This document shows, piece after piece, positions 24,135-36,110 of a stretch of 64,000 nucleotides of DNA. The position numbers and the translations under genes were made by a program. The notes under the pieces are model-generated. The model saw only the letters and a program-made list of their open reading frames with translations, did no database searches and was not told the origin of the DNA. The stretch is from Dastarcus helophoroides (lineage: Eukaryota; Arthropoda; Insecta; Coleoptera; Bothrideridae), in contig CM053334.1 of the NCBI GenBank assembly GCA_028583605.1, forward strand, positions 20,908,118 to 20,972,117. Direction: 5' to 3'. Every line of letters begins with the position of its first letter. Positions within the stretch are counted from its first letter, which is position 1.

Positions 24135-24839
24135 ATGACGATTTTTTCTTTCATTGTTTTGCCTCCAGTATGAGCAGAATTTTGATGTTATAAGAATCAC
24201 TACTTTTTATTGCATGTTTCATACTTTATTCCACTACTTTGGACCCTTGAACTTTAGTCCGTCCTTTTTTACCTTTTTGAGATAACGGAATGCTGAAAAT
24301 TATTCAGTAGTTGGCTTAAAACAATGGTTTTGATTTTTTTTATCATTCGTTTATGACTCCATTATCATTTATTATTTTTATATTAAAAAGATAAGCATTT
24401 TAAAATTCTGATACCTTGAACATGCACATGCTACGTCTTTCATTTTTTATAAAATAAACTGATCTAATCAATAATCTAATTATCGGGTTAAAATTCAAAC
24501 ATCTCAATCTATTTTATATGTCTCTGAGCTGGAAAACTTTTGGATGCACTCTAATTGAGAGAAAAATAATTCATCTAAAAGTTGAACCTTTCTATAAATA
24601 AATACAGAAAGCTTTTAAGGAGAAAAAAAGGCATCTTGTTTCCTAGTGCGATTGTACTTTCCATTTCGTTCCGCAGGTTTCGATTATTAAATCAAATTTT
24701 TGACATTCTTAAAATATTTCTTCTTTCAATCTGTAAACATTAAAGTACTATTATTTATCGTTTAATTCGCTTATAACGAACCGATTTCTTCAGTTCCTTG
24801 AGCGGACTTCGTTGTATTTTCAAATATTTCCAATATTCG
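24135..24839. other. 3' flank of GNPTAB
   Basis: AT-rich DNA with no coding exon. Probable 3' UTR and poly(A) signals of GNPTAB (AATAAA-like motifs near 24118 and 24450-24600). Confidence 0.45.
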
Positions 24840-25189
24840 GTATCAATTAGGGATGTCGATTCCTTTTTAAAATAATCGATTTTTGGATCGATTCAAATCG
24901 TGAGCAAAAGCATCGATTCCCGATGAAATTGGGTACTGAAAGATCGATTTCCGATTAATCGCCTTGGTGAAATTTTTAAACATTTCTAATAAAAGAAAAA
25001 TGGAATAATAGTGATAAATTGGCGTAGTTTAATTTTAAAAGTTTTTTCTTGGATTTTAAAGACTAATATTTATATTTTAATTATTTATTCCTAATTAGAA
25101 AAATCCGACACATTTATTTTCTGCTTTGTTTTTTATTTATATTATTTTGAGCATTAATTTATTAAAATATATTTAGAAATATGAAGTTT

Positions 25190-28100
25190 AAACTGGAAAT
25201 TACGAAATTAAAGTGGAAATTTCTACTTTATTTTCCAAATTTCGACTTTTTTGAAAATATTTCATAAAGTTTAAATTTCGGCTCTAATCTCGAAATTTCA
25301 ACTTTTTTTTTCACGAAATTTAAAGATAAGTGGAAATTTCTTATTCTATGGTTAAGTTAGGCAGATGACAGTTAAGCCCCATCAACCCTTAGAATACAAA
25401 ACTATATTCTAAGCACCAACTCTTTTACAATTTAATGTTGACACTTAGCAGTAGGGTACGTTCAGCAAATTCAATTTTTTATTACCCAAAATTTCGACCT
25501 TTTCTTGAAATTTCAAAGTTAAAGTAGAATTTTCGAGAAAAAAGTCGAAATTTCGAGTTCAAAGTCGACATTTTACAAAAGCGTAAAAAGGACATTGATT
25601 TAAAAAAATATTTTTAGAGATTTCGACTTTTTTTTCGAAATTTTCATTTTTTTTCGAAATTTCGACTTTTTCTCTCGAAATGTCGACTTTAATCTCGAAA
25701 TTTTGGATTTAAATTTGAAATTTCTGCTTTAAACTCGAAATTTCGTCTTTACACTTAAAATTTCTACTTTTTTTTCGAAAATTGGGCTTTTTTCTTGAAA
25801 TTTTTACTTTTTCCCTAAAATTCCGAAATTAACGTCGAAATTTCGACTTTAAACTTGGATTTTCGACTTTGATATCGAATTTTTTTCGAAATTTCGAGAA
25901 TAAATTGCTCTATAATAAACACACTCTATGGTTAAATTAGGCAGATGACAGTTACATCCTACTACTCTTCTTCCCCAACAATCTTGATAGTTGGTAGTAG
26001 GGTGCGTTCAATAATTGCTATTTTTAATCAGCAAATATTGGTCTTTTTTTTAGAAATTTCGAGAAAAAAGTTGAAATTTCGAGAAAAAGGTCGAAATTTC
26101 GAGTTTTAAATCGAAATTCCGTGATTAAGATCAAAATTTCGAGAAAAAAGTCGGAATTTGAGAATAAAGTCGAAATTTCGAGAAAATGAGTCGAAATTTA
26201 AGAAAAAAGTCGAAATTCATAGAAAATAATTAAAATTTTGAGTTTAAAGTCGAAATTTCGAGAAAAATATCGAAATTTCGAGAAAAAATTCGGTATTTGA
26301 GAAAAAAGACGTAAATTGAGAGAGAAAAAAAAACGAAATTTCGAGAAAAAAGTTGAACTTTTCAGATTAAGGTAGAAATTTCGAAAAAAAAGTCGAAATT
26401 TGAAAAAAACGTCGAAATTTCGAGAAAAAGTGGAAATTTTGAAATATTTCGAGAAAAAAGTCAAAATTTGAGAAAAAAGTCGAGATTTCGAAAAAAATCG
26501 AAATTTCGAGAAAAAAAGTCGCAATTTTGACTTTAACGTCGAAATTTCCAGAAAAATGTGGAAATTTCGATATTAAGGTCAAAATTTCGAAAAAAAGATG
26601 AAATATGAAGAAAAAAAAAGATATTTCGCGGAAAAGGTCGCAATTTCGAGAACAAAGTCGAAAGTTTGAGAAAAAAAGTCTACATTTCGAGAAAAAGTCG
26701 AAATTTTGAAATATTTCGAGAAAAAGTTGAAATTTTAAAAAATTTTGAGAAAAAAGTCGAAATTTGAGAAAAAAGTCGAGATTTCGAAAATAGTCGAAAT
26801 TTCAAGAAAAAAAGTCGAAATTTCAAGAAAAAAAATGACGAAATTTCGAAAAAAGGTCGAAATTTTGACTTTAAAATCAAAATTTCCAGAAAAATGTCGA
26901 AATTTCGATATTAAAGGTCAAAAATTCGAGAAAAAGTTGAAATTTGAGGAAAAAAAAACGAAATTTCGCGAAAAAGGTCGTAATTTCAAGGAAAGAGTCG
27001 AAAGTTTGAGAAAAAAAGTCGAAATTTGAGAAAAATGTCAAAATTTCAGAAAAAAGTCGAAATTTCGAGATTAAAATTGAAATTTGAGAAAAAGAGTCGA
27101 AATTTCTAAAAAATAACATTATTTTTAATCCATGTCCTTTCTACGCCATTGTAACATTTCGAAAAAGTTGAAATTTCCAGAATATTCGAAATTTAAGAAA
27201 AAAGTCGAAATTTTGAGAAAAAAAGTCGAAATTTGAAGTTTAAAGTCGAAATTTCGACAATATTAATTAATTTCGACGATATTAAGGTCAAAGCTTCGAG
27301 AAAGAAGTCGACAGTTTGAAATATTTCGAGAAAAAAGTCGAAATTTATAGAAAATAATTAAAATTTTAAGATTAAAGTCGAAATTTCGGGAAAAGTGTCC
27401 AAATGTCGATATTCAGGTCAAAATTTCGAGAAAAAAGTCGAAATTTTTGAGAAAAAAAAAACGAAATTTCGAGAAGGTCGAAATTTCGAGGAAAAAAATT
27501 GAAATTTGAGAAAAAAAATCAAAATTTCGAGAACAAAGTTGAAATTTTGAGAAAAAAATTTCAAAAAAGTTGAAATTTTCAGAAAAAGTCGAATTTTGAG
27601 AAAAAAAAGTCGAAATGTAAGAAATAATCGAAATTTTGAGAAAAAAAAGGTCGAAATTTTGAGTTTAAAGTCGACATTTCGAGAAAAATGTCGACATTTC
27701 GAGAAAAATGTCGAAATTTCGATATTAAAGTCAAAATTTTGGGAAAAAAGTCGAAATTTGAAAAAGACGTCGTAATTTCAAGAAAAAAGTCGAGATTTCG
27801 AGAGAAAAAAATCGAAATTTGCGAGAAAAGTCGAAATTTCGAGAAAAAAAGTCGAAATTTTCAGTTTAAAGTCGAAATTTTGAGAAAAATATTGAAATGT
27901 CGATATTTAGTCAAAATTTCGACAATAAAGTTGAAATTTGCAAAAAAAATGAAATTTCGGGAAAAAGGTCGAAATTTCGAGAAAAAATCGAAATTGAGAA
28001 AAAAGTCAAAATTTCAAGAAAAAGTCGAAATTTCGAAATATTTTGAGGAAAAAAACGAAATTTGAGAAAAAAGTCGAAATTTACAGAAAAGTCGAAATTT

Positions 28101-28990
28101 CAGAAAAAAAAGTCAAAATGTTGAGAAAAAACGTCGAAATTTCTAGAAAAAAAAGTCAAAATTTCGCGAAAAAAAGTCGAAATTTTCAGAAAAAAGCCGA
28201 AATTTGCAGAAAAGTCGAAATTTCAGAAAAAAAGTCGAAATTTTGAGAAAAAAAGTCGAAATTTCGAAATATTTCGAGAAAAAATCGAAATTTGCGAGTA
28301 AAGTCGAAATTTCGGAAAAAAAAATCAAAATTTTGAATTTAAAGTCGAAATCTTGAGAAAAGTATCAAAGTGTTGATATTAAGGTCAAAATATCGAAAAA
28401 AAAAAGTAGAAGTTTGAGAAAAAAAAACGAAGTTTCGAGAAAAAGGTCGAAATTGCGAGAAAAAATCGAAATTTGAGAAAAAAGTTAAAATTTTGAGAAA
28501 AAAGTCGAAATTTTGATAAAAAAAGTCGAAATTTCGAAAAAAAAGTCAAAATTTCGAGCTGAAAATTGAAATTTGAAAAAAAAGATCGAAATTTCTAAAG
28601 ATAACATGTTTTTTAATCGATTTCCTTTCTACGCCTTTGTAACATTTTGAAAAAGTTTAAATTTTCAGAAAAAAGTCGAAATTTCCAGAAAAGAGTCGAA
28701 ATTTTGAGAAAAAAGTCGAAATTTGAGAAAAAAAGTCAAAACTTGTAATAAAAGCGGAAGTTTGAGAAAAAAGTCGAAAATTCTAAAAATAACATTTTTT
28801 TTAATCGATGTCCTTTCTACGCCTGTGTAACATTTTTAATTATTATCAATAATTTAAATTTCGATTTAAAAATTGAAATTTCTACCTTTTTCTAGAATTT
28901 TCGACTTTAAACTCCAAATGTCGACTTTTTTTTCGAAATTTTGACATTAAAGTCGAGATTTAGTGGAAGAAAGGTCAACATTCCGTGATA
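25190..28990. repeat. Largest GTCGAAATTTCGAG array, with orientation switch
   Basis: The clearest version of the repeat family: from about 26040 to 28980 units read AAAAAAGTCGAAATTTCGAG, often containing the perfect palindrome TCGAAATTTCGA. From about 25190 to 25880 the units are mostly in the opposite orientation (TTTCGACTTTTTT), so the tract flips polarity at about 25.9 kb. A spacer with CTATGGTTAA and GGCAGATGACAGTTA occurs at about 25348 and 25925. Another with CCTTTCTACGCC recurs at about 27130, 28620, 28805 and (diverged) 29005. Confidence 0.88.
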
Positions 28991-29073
28991 TTTTTTTTTC
29001 AAATTGATGTCCTTTCTAGGCTCTTGTAATTTTTACGCCCAAAAAAGTAAATCAACTTTTTTAAGCTTTGTAG

Positions 29074-30307
29074 CAGTGGCGGCTGGCGCTAATAAAATTT
29101 AGGGGTTGCAAAGAAACATTTGCAAAAATGTGCCGAAACTGGAAATTTTAAATTAAGCTTGAGGAATTAGGAGATATTTAGTATTTTAAATTGATGTATC
29201 TTGTACATATATAGTATATTGCTAAAATTCCCCTTTTTTTATATTCGCAAAAAAACAGAAAAAAAAGAAGAGAAAGTGCATACGACAGACGATCTTTGGC
29301 AGCTGCAAATTTATCAATAAATTTTTACTGAAATCGAGTATTTCTTGGATTAAGTCCTTTTCTTTGAAGACATCGTTAATGAGGATAATCTTTCCTGGCA
29401 TAATGAATTTTTTTTTAAGTATTTAGTCTTTCCAGACTGGAGAAGCACCACTCTGCATCAGCAGAAGCCATTGGGATAGTTATCAGGATTTTTAAAAGAT
29501 TTAGAGTTTCACTAAGCTCACTGTTTTCTGAAATAATGTACAAGTAAATCAAAAGCAGATTTAAACTTTTCTTTTTCGTAGATTACAGTTAGTTCAGTGC
29601 TAAGTTTTTATAAATTAAAAAATGGATAGTGGTTTCTTTAAAATTAGTTAAACTTTTCAAAAAAAAAACTAAGGTTGCTGCAATTAAATGGCCAGTGAAG
29701 CTAATTCGTTCTTTAGCTTAGATAACAATGTCGCATAGGTACTTCTTTAGCTTCGCGAACTACTTCTGTTAAAACTTCGCTTTTTACAAAACACCATCTG
29801 CACAATATTTAAGTCATGTATAGGTCATCCATGTCGCTTAATTTCTAGTTTTTTTTTTTGATACAGATCGGTTAGAGAATGGCTGCGCAATTAAACTTTG
29901 CACCGAATTCATTTTTATTTGTGTTTCAAGACTCGCAACATTGACCGATAACAGATTATAATAGCGTATCGATATTTGGTTTGCATCCACAAGTGCAACC
30001 TAATGCTTGCTTATGGGCAAGTATTTTAAGCGAACAAAATAAGAGTTAAGGCGCAGGTGCATATGTGTAAAGCAAAGTTTGCAGTCTAGCCTGCAAACCT
30101 TGCAAATCATGGACCCAACAATGTCGTCAAACGCTTACGAATCGGCGGAATCCGCTATAGTCATTAGTATGTTTGGTTAATTTGGTAGCTATAAATCTGT
30201 TATCAATAAATAAAATAAACAACACAAAGAACAATTTACTTTCTTTTTTATCCCAGCGTTTTTTGGAGGTTGCGCAAACCTGCAAACCTTAGCACTAGCC
30301 GTCACTG
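29074..30307. mobile_element. Nested hAT element with exact target duplication
   Basis: Ends CAGTGGCGGCTGGCGCTAA (left) and the complement of TTAGCACTAGCCGTCACTG (right) are flanked by an exact 8-bp duplication CTTTGTAG (29066-29073 and 30308-30315). On the minus strand near 29435-29490 a decayed frame reads IPMASADAEWCFSSLERL, which matches the C-terminal dimerisation segment of hAT transposases. So this is a deleted copy of an autonomous hAT. It inserted into the larger hAT-like element. Confidence 0.88.
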
Positions 30308-30778
30308 CTTTGTAGTATATTTATTAATACGTGTGTAACATGTTCAACCACTAAATAAAAAATTTTAAGACCGATAACAGGTAATAAAATAACGTAGGGT
30401 AACTTTTGTGAATATATAGTAATTTTAACTGCGTATGTACGGAATTTTACGTTCAATTATATGGCAACACTGCACCACAGTTATCTTTTCTATTCAGTTA
30501 AGAACATAATGAATGAAGAGAAACGTTAATGCTGCCATCTGTTGGCTTATTAACGCAGCTATTACTAATAGATGGAAGTGGATAATAACATAACGATCTA
30601 AATGCACTTATATAAAAAATAAAAAACTTTGTTATTAAATTTACAGTGACCTGATCTAAGGTAAATCGATCCGATTCTTAGAATTTTTGAATCGTTCATT
30701 AGATCGATCTTATATTTGAGATCGATCTAAAAAATCGTTTTTTTTTGTTATGGAATGGACTGGTCCTTGGTTATCTTC

Positions 30779-30856
30779 AAAAATTGAAATACAGAACTTG
30801 TCCCCTGAAACCAAGAAAGGTTGGTTTCAGGGGACAAGTTCTGTATTTCAATTTTT
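30779..30856. repeat. Perfect 36-bp-arm hairpin
   Basis: A palindrome with arms of about 36 bp and a 6-nt loop (GAAAGG, 30815-30820); the arm includes ACTTGTCCCCTGAAACCAA. A single-copy version of the same arm is present in the MITE at 22888-23161, so this is an inverted duplication of a MITE piece near the right end of the 6-kb element. Transcribed, it would form a long perfect stem. Confidence 0.9.
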
Positions 30857-30932
30857 TTAAAATCGACCTTGAGACTTGAAAAAAATCGATTTTTCGATTA
30901 ATCCATCTCAGATCGACATCCCTAGTATCAAT

Positions 30933-32885
30933 ATTTGCTTTTAAAAATCTGACATAATTTATTTTTATTTCAAGTTGTAAAATTTATATCTTAGAGCTAG
31001 CGCAGACTATCGCATGTTTCGACTAATAAATAAACTATATAAAAATAATTGTTGCTCGCAATGCAGATATACTTGAAGTTCAAACTTATGTTAATAATTC
31101 TAATTTAGAAATTATATAATTTTGATACTGCAATTTGATAATTCAAAAAAACCAGTTGTTATTTCCTAGTTTAAAGTTTTCACATCCATCGGCAGTCCCC
31201 ATGGCGGCCAAATTTTTTTATATGCTTCCCGTTTTCGTCTTTTTTTTTAATAAATTGTTTAAATAATTGAAAGCTACTGATAAGAAAAGAAGTAAAATTA
31301 TTCGACAAATGACAGAATTGATGTAACAAACATGTTTTCATTCAAAACAAGTATTTATTAAATGTGATTCATTCAGTTTTTAATAATTTTAAAACATGCA
31401 TAATTTAATTATTTCGTCATCAACATCCAGAAGACATAGATTATGAGTCATGTCCGGTGATAAGAAAGATTAGTTTATTTAAACTTAATTGTAGTAACGT
31501 TCTTTGACTTATTTGGATAATAATAGTGATGCGACTTGTGTAACTGAACTTTGTACTTATTTGCAATTGCCTCGGAAAAATAAAAACTTATACAATGTGA
31601 CGAATCGAATGAATAATGTTTTCACTAATTATAGGATGGACATATGTAAAATGTCACGATTCGATGTAATGATTTAAATTGTTTTTCAAGTTTCGACTTT
31701 TTCTCTAATTGAACGTTAGTTCCGGCACTGCACGCGATTAGTCTTTTTATACTCATTGTAAATCGAACTTGGAACAATTTTACATACGACGAATCCAAAC
31801 AATTGATTTTGGTATTATAAATTAGGCAAAAGAATGTGGATTATAGTCATATAGGTCAGAATAAACGCTTGTAACGACTCTAGTATATCTAACTTTTCCA
31901 TCAAATGTCATAAATTAAAATTCATACTGGAATATAACCAGAAGAGAACAGAATCTTATTTTACCGAAATGTCATTTAGAAGAAACCAGATATGAAGGAA
32001 GAAATGATTTGTTTTATATTTGAAATAGTATATCTTTGCAAAAATGTCCAAATTCGTACACGTAACTTAACACTATCTGTAAATGATAAACGCGTGATGC
32101 TTTCTATAAACGTGAAATTTAGCTGACAAGAAACAGTAAAGGTCTAAAGAATAAACAATAGCCAAAGTGAAAAACAAAATTTTAAATAAAAAAATAAAAA
32201 ACAATCAATATTGCAAACAGTGTATTAAAAAGTATGGAACTATGCAGATAAATTGAAAACCTCTGAATTTGTAAAAAAAATCCTCGGACAGGTTGATTTT
32301 GATTTTTGAAAACGTATCGTTCTTGATAGTTGTCTTTCGATAGTCTTTTATTTTTACTGCGATAATGACCCTTAGAAAGAAGTCTATTACGTCCAGTGGA
32401 ACACTGTTCTCATGAAAAAGCGCATTGTGGAAAATGGCGCTATTTTCGTAAAAATTGGCAACTATATATATTTAGAAACCGAATGATTTTTCCCGAATAT
32501 ATTGTGCAGGCTCTTCAAATCAATACGGATTATTAGAGCAATGCAAACAAATTGGTACTTGATCCCTTGTTTAACAAACAACTTTCAAGTGCAATTAACT
32601 TTATCTAACGATAATGTTGCAAATCTGCCTTATAGAGTTGTTTAAAATAAAACACTTCACACGAATATTGGGGTAAATTAACATTTTTTAATTTCAAGAG
32701 ATTGAAAAATGATCAGACTAATTGAAATATCCCTCACTTGAAGCGATCTTTGTTTAAATTATAAATTGTGGTACTCTAATTTTGAAGCAAACTTTTCAAA
32801 TTTCGACAATCGCTACTGATTTAGGCAGATATTTTTCAATATTTTATGTATTTATTTCATAAGTATTATATTGGAAAATTTAGTA
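30933..32885. other. Non-coding stretch, no gene seen
   Basis: About 2 kb without recognisable exon, RNA gene or repeat structure on either strand. Plain AT-rich intergenic DNA between two hAT insertions. Confidence 0.5.
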
Positions 32886-33004
32886 GTTCAGTGCAGTGGC
32901 GGACTAAGCCCGTCAGAGGCCCGGGGCGGCAAAGCTGAATTAGGCCCCCCAGCTTTAAAAAAAAATGTAGTTTTACAAGCTTTTTATTCAGTTCACATTT
33001 GTAT

Positions 33005-33366
33005 TGTTACGTGCGTTATCGGTTCGAATTGATACACGTGATGGATTATTCCCACTTTATTACTAAATTAACTTTGATCACCACAATTTACAATTAACTC
33101 ACTTCTACTAACTTACTAATTGCACTGATTCTAACTGACTGACTCGAGGGAAAGCTGACCGCCTTTTTATAGTTTTGGCCGCCGGCTTCCAGAATTTTCG
33201 GCAGATAAGGCTTATCGAATGCCGAAATTTCTGGAACGCTTATCTGGCGTTTGTTTCGTTATCGCGGCCGCTTTCCCCTTATCAGAACCTTCTAGAAACT
33301 TTTTTTATTTACTAAATTCTACAATTCTATTCTAAATCCTATTTCATCTATTTACATTACGTTACA
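33005..33366 (-). mobile_element. Gypsy solo LTR
   Basis: A 362-bp TGTTACG...CGTTACA unit very similar to the LTR at 12026-12401, in the same orientation. No internal retroelement sequence adjoins it, so it is a solo LTR left by recombination between the LTRs of a full element. I could not define a clean target duplication. It sits inside the hAT element, so it is the younger insertion. Confidence 0.85.
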
Positions 33367-33589
33367 CTATGTATAAATAAGGGTTTATGTTTATTTCATC
33401 AAAATCTGGCAAGTGAAATTTAAATTCGACTTAAATTATTTAGGCTAAATAAATATACATACCTACAATATGGAATGGATATGGGCGAGGAAAATAAAAT
33501 ACGAATCGATCGAAAAAAAAAAAAATAGATAAAATAAATCAAAGACAGATTTTTTATTTTTTGTAGCGTGTTATATGTGTTTTCGTTCC

Positions 33590-36110
33590 TTCAATTTACT
33601 GAACTCCTCAATAACTTCTGTGAAATCGATTTCTTTTGAAATTTTTCATTCTATTGAAAGCACGGCTAGATTAACCAGTCGCTCTTGACCCATTGTAGAT
33701 CGAAGATAATTTTTAATTAGTTTAAGTTTCGAAAAACCCCTCTCGCATGATGCAACCGAGATGCAAATGGTCAAGAATTATTGAAGTATAAGCGATATAC
33801 GGGGTAACGATTCACTGAAGTCCCATTTTATTATAAATTGAAGGATTTCTTGGGCTCTCCATTTGGCAGCAACGTCCATACTCGTATCGGTGGCTTTTAC
33901 ATGCCTGCGGTACCTTTTTATTTCTTGGGAAACTTGCTCCTTGTCAAATTCGCCATAAATTTGTATCAGATTGTCAACTGCTACAGCCAGAGTGTCATCT
34001 GAAGCTTCTAGCATAAACTTTGTTTCAATAATTTGGAAAATATTATTGATTTGTTTCATGGCTTCGCATCGTGTCGACAATTCTTGTATAAATCGGTATA
34101 TGCATACATTGACCGACGTATTTCTTCTTGAATTGATAATCCAGCATCATGAGCTGATTCACCCGGCATCGTTCTTTTTACCTTCCTTCTTCCTCGTTTC
34201 TCGATGTTGATGTCCATGTCATCGCATTTTTTTATGCCAAAAGTTACAGCATTGTCTACAATCGTGGTTAGTTCGGTCACTAAATACTCATTCAAGGCGT
34301 TTAGCTTGGTGATTCCTGTATCTCTGAGTCATTTTTGGAAACTGCAAATATTGTTGAACTAAATTTATTTCCTCCAGAAGCCAGAATTGTTTATAGGTTA
34401 GAAAGGTAAAATCACAAACAGCCGGCTCCTGATCTTGTATCTAGATTTGCTTTTGTTGGATCTTGAAAATGTTCCAAACTACTCACAATTGTTTCTATGT
34501 TTTCTTTTACAACTTTTAATGACTCGTTTTGAGCGCTCCAGCGAGTATCCGATAAACGTTTTCAATTTTTTCCAGTTTTCTCTTTCAGAAATTGCCATCT
34601 CTGTGTAGATGACGAAAAGAACGAATATAATATCTCTACTGTTCCAAAACATGTCACACTGGAAGGAACGCATGCAAATACATGAACTCCACAAAGATTC
34701 AAAGAATGATTAGAACAAGGAGTGAACAATGCCTTTGGATTTACTTCTCGGATTTTTCGTTGCACCCCTCCATGGACACCTGACATTGACGCGGCATTGT
34801 CATAACCTTGAGCTCTGCACAACACAATATCCAGTCCATCTTTTTCCAGCTGTTGCTGAATGTCTTTTGACATATCCTCAGCAGTTTTTCCAGACATTAA
34901 AAAAAAAACAAGAAAGATTCTCCTACTTCCATAATGTCATTCTCTATATGAACAAATCTAATGATTTGACTCATTTGGTCTATTTGGTCAAAAATGATTC
35001 CGGAATACTTAGCCTTTTTAATATCTGCAATAATTTTTTGCCTTACATGATCACCCAAACATTAAATTCATTTTGTATTCCTTTTGACAAATAAGATGGT
35101 ACTCTCTTTGACCCACCAGCAGCCTCTTCTAGTTTTAAGCAACGCTCTTTCAACACCGGATCATATTTTGCTAACAGTTGTACTAATTCTAGAAAATTTC
35201 CCCTGTTTGCCGAAGAAATATCTTCACGGTGACCTCGGAAGGTAAGATTTTGTTGGGCTAAGAATAGCGTTACATCTAAAAGGCGATGTAAAATATTTCT
35301 CCATTTCTTAGTTTCATCGTTAATAATCTTCAAATTATCTTTATCAATAATTTTATTAAGTTTCAAGCCCATTGTCAACGTTTTCCATTTTTCTAAGTTT
35401 GATAGATGTTCATGAGACGATTCATGCTGTGATATTCTTGGATTTAATTTCCACCACTGACAAAAACCAGAGACAAATTTATTAGTGTGATTGTCATCCT
35501 CAGATGCAAATAACCGGCAGCAAGTAACAATATAATTTCTTTGTTGATGGAGAGTATAGCATCCATTTCCTTAAATATTTAGTCTCGTTTAAATGTGGGT
35601 AAAACAACGGCAAAGTTAAACAACGATGTGTTCCCTTAGTGCTTTCACATGGTCTTTCTACAGATTTAAAAGATCCGTCCTTGTTTTGAAATATTTCATT
35701 GCCCTTTTTGATAATCGAAATTCTGATTTGCTCTGGGACAGGTATTGGCCAATGTGCAGCATTATTGGATGATAAGAACACTAACTAAGAAGCAACGTAG
35801 TCTTCGGCTTCCTCAGTATTTTTCTTTAATTTATTAGTTTTATAGTCCTGTATTTCAGTGTCAGTCACGTCGGAGTTTTTATTAATATCGCATTTAATAG
35901 ACTTTTCAGCTATGTTTGCTGTTTCAATATCAATGATTTATATATTAGATCCCGATTCAACAGTTTGATTAATTTCTTCGGCAACTCTACTTTTCTTCTC
36001 TTCAGAATTCGAAAGGTATTTGGATAAAGATCCAGCAAGCGATTTTGCCTCTTCAGTCTTCGCTTTTTTAGCTTTCTTTTCTGAGAGCCAGATGGTTGAA
36101 TCCTTTTCAC
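33590..36110 (-). pseudogene. Broken hAT transposase (TTF zinc finger / ZMYM-like)
   Basis: In minus-strand order the pieces are: a Lys/Arg-rich start (about 36110-35910); a TTF-type segment with ...NAAHWPIPVPEQIRISIIKKG (35781-35500); a core piece with NLTFRGHREDISSANRGNFLEL (35378-35043); a catalytic-region piece with CRAQGYDNAASMSGVHGGVQ and CSNHSLNLCG (34897-34562), where hAT transposases carry their second acidic residue; and C-terminal pieces (34295-33778). Frames change several times and stops intervene, so it is a pseudogene. The family resembles the ZMYM1/DUF4371 hAT transposases common in insects. Confidence 0.85.

Larger units (their letters stand above)
24848..30924. mobile_element. 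6.08-kb hAT-like element filled with short repeats
   Basis: The two ends are perfect 13-bp inverted repeats, TAGGGATGTCGAT at the left and its complement at the right. They are flanked by an exact 8-bp direct duplication GTATCAAT (24840-24847 and 30925-30932), the target-duplication size of hAT transposons. Both subterminal regions are rich in ATCGAT-type motifs. No transposase of its own is visible: the interior is about 3.8 kb of GTCGAAATTTCGAG-type repeats, a second nested hAT (29074-30307) and a hairpin MITE fragment. A non-autonomous hAT that has grown by repeat expansion and nesting is the simplest reading. Confidence 0.85.

Noticed and set aside
25190..28990. Regularly spaced palindromic repeats as a CRISPR-like array
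   Set aside because: Units are degenerate, spacing varies, there are no unique spacers or cas genes, and the DNA is animal.
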